In this document: positions 6,804 to 12,125 of the stretch, piece by piece
Position numbering within the stretch: position 1 is the first letter of the stretch
Layout of the letters: the number at the start of each line of letters is the position of its first letter
DNA from: Bacillota bacterium
GTDB taxonomy: Bacteria; Bacillota_C; Negativicutes; Sporomusales; Sporomusaceae
NCBI GenBank assembly: GCA_023441125.1
Contig: JAEZQV010000202.1
Span: forward strand, 1-12,125
Reading direction: 5' to 3'
Length of the DNA stretch: 12,125 nucleotides
The notes under the pieces: model-generated
What the model saw: the letters and a program-made list of their open reading frames with translations, nothing else
What the model was told of the DNA's origin: nothing
Databases searched by the model: none
Program-made: the position numbers and the translations under genes

Positions 6804-8279
6804 TCACGCCTCAACCGCTGCCGTCTTTTCCGGTTTGGGCGAATGCCCGGCTGACCTGAATATCCCGGGTTTGCCTTCACACCAGGCAGTCATTACCACC
6901 CCGACCACAACCGACACACTCAAGGTTGCATAGACATTGGCAGTTGTCAGCATTTCCAGGCCGATAGCGGCCGGCAGACCGGTAAACGACCAGAGCATAT
7001 TAACGATCCAGGCCGCAATCATGGTGGTAATGGCGGCCGTCGTCGACCGCTTCCAGAACAGGCCGATCAGGCACATGACCATAATGGGCGCCGGCCAGGA
7101 AAACAGCCAGTTGATGGCAGTAACAATCGGCGGCAGGATTGGCGCCACCGCGGTTGCCAGAATACAGAAGACGATAATGGTTATGCGGGCCACCCGGCTC
7201 TCTTGTGCCGGCGACATGCACTTACTGCTGGTATAAGCATAAATGTCTTTGGTGAACAGGGTCGAGGTTACCAGGGCAATGATGGAGAAGCCGGACAGCA
7301 TGGAACCGAAAAAAGCTGCCAGCACCAGAGCAATCGCATAATTCGGCAAATACTCCAGCAGCATCGATATCGCCGCCATTTTCGGCCCAAGCGCATGAAA
7401 TTCCGGAATGCTCTTGGCCGCCAGACCCATGGCAATGGTAAACACCGCCAGCATGCCGTTAACAATAACGGCTACCCACATGGAATTGGCCACAACGCGA
7501 TCATCCTTGGCGGCCATGCAGGGCTGCATAAGCTGCTGTCCGAGGCTGTGATTGACAAGAATGGCGATAACCGTGCTCATGCCAAACGAGATCAGGATTT
7601 GCGGCGTTCCCCAAATACTTAGCATCCAGGGCTCTCCCTGGTCGATGAAATACCGGGATACCCCGTCCCAGCCGGCCGGCAGCCTTGCCGACAGCAGAAC
7701 GGTAGCCACAGCCAGACCGCCGTATTTAATAAACGCGTTGATGATATTCAGCCAGACAACCTGATTCAGGCCGGACAGACATACGTACAGTACGCCTAAA
7801 ACGGCTCCCAGGTATACGCCCTGTTCAACGGTAACGCCGGTCATCAAGGCGAAGGATATGCCCATTCCTTGTAGTTCCAGGGTCATTACCGCCCAGATGA
7901 TCGGGATCATGACCGATGGCAGAATCAGCCGCATTTTTTCGCCGAACAGCAAATGCATCAGTTCCGGCATGGAGGATACATTCAGCCTTCTGACCCATCT
8001 GCCGGTAAATACGCAAACTACGACCAACAGGATGGAACAGCCAAAGCCGAACCATAAACTCGCCGCCCCCATAAACCAGGACATTTCAAACATCCCGTAA
8101 ATATGCGGTGTGCCCAGAATACTTAAAGCCAAGGTTATCGACAACAGCTGCCAGTTGAGGCTGCGGCCGGCCAATAAAAAGCCGTCCTGCCTGGTTTGCT
8201 GCCGGTTCAGGTACCAGCCCACGGCGATTATACATAAAAATTCAAAGACCAATACAGCAATCAAAATGCCTACCTTCAT
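6804..8279 (-). CDS. Sodium:solute symporter (SSS family)
   Basis: 491 aa inner-membrane protein made of about 13 hydrophobic segments. The N-terminus carries the SSS signature region: a first helix, then a cytoplasmic loop with RQDGFLLAGRSLNW, then a second helix (LLSITLALSILGTPHIYG). Further helices include VMIPIIWAVMTLELQGMGIS, AAFFGSMLSGFSIIALVTSTLFTKDIY and INWLFSWPAPIMVMCLIGLFWKR, the last resembling the conserved late helices of the family. Length is normal for SSS. The start at 8279 has AAAGGGGGAA upstream. It would import a solute with sodium. The substrate cannot be read from the sequence; the shared operator with methyltransferase and porin genes suggests an aromatic or methylated compound (inference). 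Two tiny membrane proteins follow in the same unit. Confidence 0.93.
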   Translation of the reverse strand: MKVGILIAVLVFEFLCIIAVGWYLNRQQTRQDGFLLAGRSLNWQLLSITLALSILGTPHIYGMFEMSWFMGAASLWFGFGCSILLVVVCVFTGRWVRRLNVSSMPELMHLLFGEKMRLILPSVMIPIIWAVMTLELQGMGISFALMTGVTVEQGVYLGAVLGVLYVCLSGLNQVVWLNIINAFIKYGGLAVATVLLSARLPAGWDGVSRYFIDQGEPWMLSIWGTPQILISFGMSTVIAILVNHSLGQQLMQPCMAAKDDRVVANSMWVAVIVNGMLAVFTIAMGLAAKSIPEFHALGPKMAAISMLLEYLPNYAIALVLAAFFGSMLSGFSIIALVTSTLFTKDIYAYTSSKCMSPAQESRVARITIIVFCILATAVAPILPPIVTAINWLFSWPAPIMVMCLIGLFWKRSTTAAITTMIAAWIVNMLWSFTGLPAAIGLEMLTTANVYATLSVSVVVGVVMTAWCEGKPGIFRSAGHSPKPEKTAAVEA

Positions 8280-8499
8280 TCTTTTTCCCCCTTTGTTTTG
8301 CCCTGTGCGGAAAAAATTGCCGGGTACGGCAGCGCTCCATGCTCTGTTTCCTGCCGCTTGCTGTCAGTTTTAGTAAGACTCTCCTTTCTGCCAAATTGGG
8401 CCTGTATTTTTCACACTTTTCTGTAAAGTTTTGCTACAGGCGGCCCCCCTCTTTTTGCTGTAACCGGCAACTGAGCAAAATGATGCGGAAGCTATCCTC
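8280..8499 (-). promoter_or_regulatory. Structured 5' leader of the symporter transcript
   Basis: About 215 nt separate the predicted transcription start from the symporter ATG, with no credible gene inside. On the minus strand it contains a stem of TACAGGC (8435-8441) with GCCTGTA (8400-8406), enclosing an inner ACTTT/AAAGT pair (8415-8419 with 8425-8429). Closer to the gene is TGCCG-TACC-CGGCA (8318-8331) followed by AATTTTTT, which looks like a weak intrinsic terminator just 39 nt before the ATG. A binding-site-like AAGGAGAG near 8380 is not followed by a start codon. The leader could attenuate expression; no known riboswitch class was recognised. Confidence 0.35.
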
Positions 8500-8557
8500 A
8501 TGATATACGGAAATAGATTGGTAGGGAAATTCACTTTTCTCATCGCTGCCATAACAA
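8500..8557 (-). promoter_or_regulatory. Symporter promoter with conserved LysR-type operator
   Basis: TTCTCAT-N7-ATAACAA (8537-8557) on the plus strand is followed, reading minus, by ATTTCC (8530-8525) and 19 nt later by TATCAT (8505-8500). One half-site is perfect against the consensus and the other is degenerate. The module lies after the terminator of the methyltransferase gene, so the symporter and its two small genes form an independent unit. Confidence 0.68.
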
Positions 8558-8590
8558 AAAATAATCCCCCTGGTCCCGGTAGCCCGGCGG

Positions 8591-8627
8591 CCGGCAGCCG
8601 TTCCCGGAGCTGGTTGCCGCTTGCCGG
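8591..8627. repeat. GC-rich inverted repeat
   Basis: CCGGCA (8591-8596) and TGCCGG (8622-8627) are complementary across 25 nt of GC-rich sequence, adjacent to the perfect 21-bp hairpin at 8629-8679. It may be an auxiliary part of that termination region. No function can be assigned from sequence alone. Confidence 0.3.
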
Positions 8628-8628
8628 T

Positions 8629-8679
8629 AAACTTAAAACCATCCCGCGCAAACAGGGAGCGCGGGATGGTTTTAAGTTT
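8629..8679. terminator. Perfect 21-bp hairpin, bidirectional intrinsic terminator after methyltransferase gene
   Basis: The left arm 8629-8649 and right arm 8659-8679 are exact complements over 21 nt (core CCATCCCGCGC), with a 9-nt loop. Both outer ends are AAACTTAAAA/TTTTAAGTTT, so a U-rich tract follows the GC core in either direction. It begins 20 nt past the stop of the gene ending at 8699 and fits a strong rho-independent terminator for that transcript. Confidence 0.88.
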
Positions 8680-8698
8680 GTGAAAAAAGGGGCAATAT

Positions 8699-9838
8699 TT
8701 AATTATAACGGCCGTATTTTTCCACTGCAGCGAAAAAGGCTTGCATGTTGTCATGCTTGGCATTCATCGGCACGCAGCAGCCGGAAGAGTAGATAAAGCC
8801 GCCGCCTTTGCCGACTGCCGCAAACAGTTTTTTCGCATATTCATCCACGTCACTGGCCGAACCTACGGTTAAAAGGGCGGCCGGCATATCGCCCATAATG
8901 GCGCAATGCCCGTCAAGTATTTCTTTGGCTTTGAAAATATCGGTAGAGCCGTCTAACTGAACAACGAACTTCTTCGCCGGCAATTCTAACAAATAAGGCA
9001 GATTTTTCGTCCAGTCGGAGTCAAAGTGCATAATCGGAATAATGCCTTTTTCATTCAGACCGTTGACCAGGCGCTTCATAACCGGTAAAAATAGCTTTTC
9101 AAATTTTTTCAGGGATATCCATTGGGCGCTGCTGCGGGAATCGCCGATAAAGGTACGCCTGATGCCAATTTGATCGGCTTGCGCCGCCAGAATTTCAATC
9201 ATACCGTCGGTTACGACATTCATGGCCTCATACACTGTGTCCGGGATCTGAATTACATCTTTGAAAAACTTTTCCAAAGACCGGGTCATGGACAGCACAT
9301 CAGGCGCCGAACCGCCCAGTATGCCCCAGGTTGAACTTTGCCCCCGGCGCTGAGTGCGCAGGTTTTCATCCACCAGCAGTTTGCCCTTTTCCACGATAGC
9401 GGCAAGCTGTTCTTCCGGCGTAGAGCCGTGGGCCACCTGATTAAACTTGCCCACATAAGCCAGAAGGCCCTCGTTAATTAAGAGATCATAGTCCTCACGC
9501 GTTGTAATTTCCACTTCATGCATTTGGAAGGAAGCATTGTCCGGCAGTTCCGTCCCCGGCATGGCAGTGCGCATGAGTCCCACTTTTTTCATCAGCGGGG
9601 CATAACGCTCACACATAATAAACGGATTGCTGTCCCAAATAGGATAGGCCGCTTTTACCTTATCGAGCGCCGTCATGCATTTTTCCCAGTCCCACATAAA
9701 CTCTTTATTGGTAATTCCTGCGAATTGGCCGGCATACTGGTCAATCATGGGCGCACAAACAACCCGGTCCACCGGTTCAAGGTTAATTGTGGCTATAAGT
9801 CTTTCCTCTGCCGTCATTTGATCTTTATTTACCGCCAT
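8699..9838 (-). CDS. UroD-superfamily methyltransferase-like protein
   Basis: 379 aa member of the uroporphyrinogen decarboxylase / MtaA-CmuA methyltransferase superfamily. The N-terminus has the family start (MTAEERLIATINLEPVDRVV). His271-Phe-Asp273-Ser-Asp-Trp sits where MtaA-type enzymes have the zinc ligands His-x-Cys, and SSGCCVPMNAKHDN (Cys354, Cys355) matches the late conserved Cys block. Members of this superfamily with an H-x-D pattern are common beside anaerobic methyl-transfer systems; a heme-pathway UroD role is unlikely given the context and sequence. The start chosen is the ATG at 9838 (GGAG eight nt upstream) rather than the GTG at 9847, which would put the GGAG onto the start codon. 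It has its own operator-bearing promoter at 9881 and ends at the 21-bp hairpin. A methyl donor such as a methoxylated aromatic is inference. No corrinoid protein lies in the window. Confidence 0.82.
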   Translation of the reverse strand: MAVNKDQMTAEERLIATINLEPVDRVVCAPMIDQYAGQFAGITNKEFMWDWEKCMTALDKVKAAYPIWDSNPFIMCERYAPLMKKVGLMRTAMPGTELPDNASFQMHEVEITTREDYDLLINEGLLAYVGKFNQVAHGSTPEEQLAAIVEKGKLLVDENLRTQRRGQSSTWGILGGSAPDVLSMTRSLEKFFKDVIQIPDTVYEAMNVVTDGMIEILAAQADQIGIRRTFIGDSRSSAQWISLKKFEKLFLPVMKRLVNGLNEKGIIPIMHFDSDWTKNLPYLLELPAKKFVVQLDGSTDIFKAKEILDGHCAIMGDMPAALLTVGSASDVDEYAKKLFAAVGKGGGFIYSSGCCVPMNAKHDNMQAFFAAVEKYGRYN

Positions 9839-9880
9839 TGCCTTCACTCCATTACGTAAAATTGTCTTGCCTGCAAATAA

Positions 9881-9938
9881 ATGATACCGGAAAAACTTCG
9901 CCGGGGGAAATTCATTCTCCTAATCATGACCATGAGAA
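9881..9938 (-). promoter_or_regulatory. Methyltransferase (8699-9838) promoter with conserved LysR-type operator
   Basis: TCCTAAT-N7-ATGAGAA (9918-9938) is followed on the minus strand by ATTTCC (9911-9906) and 19 nt on by TATCAT (9886-9881). The predicted leader is about 36 nt. A slightly longer symmetric reading, TTCTC-N4-TCATGA-N4-GAGAA (9915-9938), also fits. The module sits between the two methyltransferase-like genes, so they are separately controlled although adjacent. Confidence 0.72.
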
Positions 9939-9950
9939 ATTAAAATAGCG

Positions 9951-9976
9951 CCGGCAGCGGTGTTGTTACCTGCCGG
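9951..9976 (-). terminator. Probable terminator overlapping the end of the upstream methyltransferase gene
   Basis: CCGGCAG (9951-9957) and CTGCCGG (9970-9976) form a 7-bp stem, extended by GCG/CGC with one bulged base, with the gene's TAA stop (9966-9968) in the loop. On the minus strand it is followed by CTATTTTAATTT. It precedes the promoter module of the next gene, consistent with separate transcripts. Confidence 0.5.
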
Positions 9977-11072
9977 TCGCCGCCGCAATCATGGCTTTGA
10001 CATTTTCCACTTTGGCATTTACCGGCACAGCGCAGCCTGAGGCCAGAATGAAACCCGGCCCCATATCCCGGATTAATTTTGTACAATAATGATATACATC
10101 ATCCGGCGTGCCCAGCGTAAACATGGCGGCCGGCACATCGCCCTTGATGCACATGCGGTCGCCCAGTACGGCTTTGATTTTATAGATGTTGGTGGCGCCG
10201 TCTGTCTCAAAAACGCATTTGCCCTTGGGAAGGTCCTTGAAGTATTCCAGATCGCGTTCCCAGTTCGAGTCAATATGGAAGTTGATTACGGCACCTTCTT
10301 CGATAATTACGTCAGCTACCTGTTTTAGATATTTCCAGACAAAGCGCTCCCACAGCTTGCGCGAAAAAAACTCACTGGCGCCGCGCGCCGGCGAAATAAA
10401 TACATAAGCAGAATTGGTGGCCCGGATCTGCTGGCGCATATTGGTCAAAACCTCAGCCTGAATTACATCGAGAACAGCCTCGACTTTGTCGGCCCGCTTG
10501 TATAAATCCTGAATGAATTTAGGCATGGACCGGCCGCCGCTTAACAGCTCATTGACCAGATTGATAACCAGCGGCGAATATACCACATAACCGGCATCTT
10601 CAAAATTTTTGACCATTTGCGGCGTATCGGCCAGTTCTGCCAGCAGGGCATCAAGCTGGACATTCAGTCGCTGGGTCACATAGTCCTGCATAAACGGTGT
10701 CCAGCCCTTATTTAAAATTGTGTCATAATCCTCGACCGTCATCACTTCTTTTTCATCAAGCTGCCAGATTACGTTGTCGGCCAATTCCCGTCCGGGCAGC
10801 TTGATATTGGTCATAAAGCCCAAAGGGAACAGCAGCGCGGCGGCAAACGCCGAGTCAAAACCGTCGATATCGCCCAGATCCTTGATGGATTCGACCATTA
10901 CTTTGTTGGACGTTTTCAGACTTGAGCAAAACTCGGACAGCTTGACGCCCATATGCGTGGCGCAGAACCCGTCAGCCAGGGTTACTACCGGCGTCCGGTC
11001 CGGTTTCTCTAAAGCCACTGCCTTTCTTATTCTCGCTTTACGTTCCTCCAGCAGTTCCTGTGGTGTTTTCAC
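9966..11072 (-). CDS. UroD-superfamily methyltransferase-like protein
   Basis: 368 aa, same superfamily and a distant paralogue of the neighbour at 8699. Family landmarks: ERKARIRKAVALEKPDRTPVV at the N-terminus, VINFHIDSNWERDLEYFKDLP around His266-x-Asp268, GDVPAAMFTLGTPDDVYHYC, and ASGCAVPVNAKVEN with Cys347. As in the neighbour, Asp replaces the Cys of the His-x-Cys zinc motif of MtaA-type methylcobamide:CoM methyltransferases. The start is a GTG at 11072, with GGAGG seven nt upstream and no in-frame ATG nearby. It is divergent from the LysR gene at 11305 across 232 bp that carry one operator module. A role in corrinoid- or folate-dependent methyl transfer is likely from the family; substrate and partner are unknown. 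Confidence 0.82.
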   Translation of the reverse strand: MKTPQELLEERKARIRKAVALEKPDRTPVVTLADGFCATHMGVKLSEFCSSLKTSNKVMVESIKDLGDIDGFDSAFAAALLFPLGFMTNIKLPGRELADNVIWQLDEKEVMTVEDYDTILNKGWTPFMQDYVTQRLNVQLDALLAELADTPQMVKNFEDAGYVVYSPLVINLVNELLSGGRSMPKFIQDLYKRADKVEAVLDVIQAEVLTNMRQQIRATNSAYVFISPARGASEFFSRKLWERFVWKYLKQVADVIIEEGAVINFHIDSNWERDLEYFKDLPKGKCVFETDGATNIYKIKAVLGDRMCIKGDVPAAMFTLGTPDDVYHYCTKLIRDMGPGFILASGCAVPVNAKVENVKAMIAAATGR

Positions 11073-11120
11073 AGCTATACCTCCAAATAAAAGATAAAAT
11101 TCACCCTATTATCAGTTTTT

Positions 11121-11178
11121 ATCTTATAGTAAAGTAATCTGATACGGAAATTTAAAATTCTCATTACGACCATGAGAA
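11121..11178 (-). promoter_or_regulatory. Methyltransferase (9966-11072) promoter with the best-conserved LysR-type operator
   Basis: A perfect inverted repeat, TTCTCAT-N7-ATGAGAA (11158-11178), is followed on the minus strand by ATTTCC (11151-11146) and 19 nt later by TAAGAT (11126-11121). The predicted leader is about 42 nt. This is the least degenerate copy of the module and lies in the intergenic region shared with the divergent LysR gene, which makes that LysR the best candidate for the binding protein and suggests autoregulation. Confidence 0.75.
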
Positions 11179-11241
11179 AATATAATCATCCGTTTTGTCA
11201 ACAATAGCGGCTTACCTATTTATGATCGACTGCAAGTACAT

Positions 11242-11247
11242 TATAAT
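11242..11247 (+). promoter_or_regulatory. Candidate -10 element of the second LysR gene
   Basis: A perfect TATAAT lies 57 nt upstream of the LysR ATG on the plus strand. The matching -35 region (TTTATG at 17 nt spacing) is poor, so this is only a candidate. Confidence 0.35.
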
Positions 11248-11304
11248 TTAGTTAATATTCCGTATCTTTTAGTTTGCTGCAACTTTCCTGATTAGGAGGA
11301 ACTT

Positions 11305-12125
11305 ATGGATATTCGGCAATTAGAAATTTTTGTCTGTGTCGCAGAACGGTTAAATTTTACCGAATCAGCCAAGCACCTGTATCTCACGCAGTCCGCAGTA
11401 AGTTTGCAGATAGCGGATTTAGAAAAGCAGCTGGACGTTAAACTATTCGCGCGGAATTCGCATTCCGTCCAGTTAACAGAGGCCGGCCGGTTTTTTTTGA
11501 AAGAAGCGAAGTTTATTATCGCCGCGGCGGAGGATGCCATAAAACGAACCCGCCACACCGCCTCCGGCTTTGCCGGCACGCTGAAAGTCGGCTTTCTGGA
11601 ATCTCATACCAAACATTTTTTGCCGAAACTGGTAAAGGATTTCCGGAGCTCCTACCCCAAAATAAAATTAATCCTAACCCAGTTAAACTGGGGAGATCTG
11701 AACCTGGCCTTAGAGCGCGGTGAGCTGGATGTCGGCCTGACCATGTCGGTTTCCCTGCAAAATACGCCCCGGGTGGTCTGGCAGACGCTTTACCATGATG
11801 TGGAATGTTTTGTAATGCCCTATGACCATCCGCTGGCCAATGAGCCGCAGCTGGATTTGGCGGCGCTAGCCCGGGAGCCTTTTGTTGTTCTCAATCGCGA
11901 GGTCGCCCCCTGCCCCTACGACTTTACACTGCGGCTATGCGCCAACCGGGGTTTTACCCCCAATTTTGTGGAGCGCCCCTATCTTACCGAGATTTTGCTG
12001 ACATTGGTTGAGTCGGGCGAAGGGATTGCCATTCTCCCGTTCTTTACCACCAAACCGTACGCCAGTCCCAACCTGCGGTTCATCAAACTGGAAGGCGACG
12101 ACGCCCAGGTGGAAATGGTCGCATC
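11305..12125 (+). CDS. LysR-family transcriptional regulator, 3' end cut by the window edge
   Basis: Open from the ATG at 11305 to the end of the window, giving 273 complete codons. Compared with the 300-aa paralogue at 4113, roughly 27 residues are missing. The AGGAGG site is six nt upstream. The DNA-binding domain is clear (MDIRQLEIFVCVAERLNFTE, then LYLTQSAVSLQIADLEKQL and KLFARNS), followed by the effector domain (GFAGTLKVGFLE, FRSSYPKIKL, ALERGELDVGLTMS, WQTLYHDVECFV, YDHPLAN, VESGEGIAILP). It is divergent from the methyltransferase gene at 9966, and the perfect operator lies between them. It is likely the activator of the four-site regulon in this window (inference); the ligand is unknown. 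Confidence 0.92.
   Translation, partial: MDIRQLEIFVCVAERLNFTESAKHLYLTQSAVSLQIADLEKQLDVKLFARNSHSVQLTEAGRFFLKEAKFIIAAAEDAIKRTRHTASGFAGTLKVGFLESHTKHFLPKLVKDFRSSYPKIKLILTQLNWGDLNLALERGELDVGLTMSVSLQNTPRVVWQTLYHDVECFVMPYDHPLANEPQLDLAALAREPFVVLNREVAPCPYDFTLRLCANRGFTPNFVERPYLTEILLTLVESGEGIAILPFFTTKPYASPNLRFIKLEGDDAQVEMVA

Noticed and set aside
8370..8763. Overlapping minus-strand frames between the methyltransferase and symporter genes
   Set aside because: They run through the 21-bp terminator hairpin and the promoter module, have no ribosome binding sites at their starts, and look compositionally like chance frames in GC-rich sequence.
8500..8796. 98-codon plus-strand frame across the terminator
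   Set aside because: It reads through both hairpin arms (the repeated KTIPR and RDGF-type segments come from the inverted repeat) and overlaps the 3' end of the methyltransferase gene.
8699..11072. True uroporphyrinogen decarboxylases of heme synthesis
   Set aside because: Two divergent copies lie in a catabolic locus with no heme genes, and the His-x-Asp and SGC blocks fit the methyltransferase branch of the superfamily better.

Overview
The window looks like an accessory catabolic locus from a diderm, anaerobic Firmicute, most plausibly an acetogen-like member of the Negativicutes (Sporomusaceae type). This is inferred from three things seen together: Gram-positive-style AGGAGG ribosome binding sites, a signal-peptide-bearing outer-membrane beta-barrel protein ending in Phe, and a molybdenum phenol transhydroxylase with UroD-type methyltransferases. 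No rRNA, tRNA, CRISPR or insertion sequence was seen.

Layout. Positions 105-3910 (minus) hold a two-gene operon for a pyrogallol-phloroglucinol transhydroxylase-type enzyme: a large molybdopterin subunit with an unusual N-terminal SCP2-like domain, translationally coupled (ATGA overlap) to an iron-sulfur small subunit with a C-terminal beta-sandwich domain. A LysR regulator (4113-5015, plus) is divergent from it. A strong bidirectional terminator follows, then a porin-like gene (5169-6221, minus). Next comes a minus-strand unit of an SSS-family sodium:solute symporter (6804-8279) followed by two tiny single-span membrane proteins of 38 and 34 aa that overlap by 8 nt (6650-6766 and 6553-6657). 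Two UroD-superfamily methyltransferase-like genes follow (8699-9838 and 9966-11072, minus). A second, paralogous LysR gene is divergent from them and runs off the right edge (11305 onward, plus).

The most striking non-coding signal is a repeated 58-nt promoter/operator module. An imperfect inverted repeat, TTCTCAT-N7-ATGAGAA, sits at an identical distance from a conserved ATTTCC-N19-TAnnAT promoter core ahead of four minus-strand units: both methyltransferases, the symporter and the porin. The transhydroxylase operon has the same ATTTCC-N19-TATTAT core but only a degenerate operator. This ties all five transcription units into one probable LysR-controlled regulon. The porin and symporter units also have long leaders, of about 180 and 215 nt, with hairpins.

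Working model (inference): phenolic or methoxylated aromatic compounds cross the outer membrane through the porin and the inner membrane through the symporter. The UroD-type proteins handle methyl groups, and the cytoplasmic transhydroxylase rearranges the ring hydroxyls. The corrinoid protein and the ring-reduction enzymes such a pathway would need are not in this window, so substrate and pathway remain unproven.
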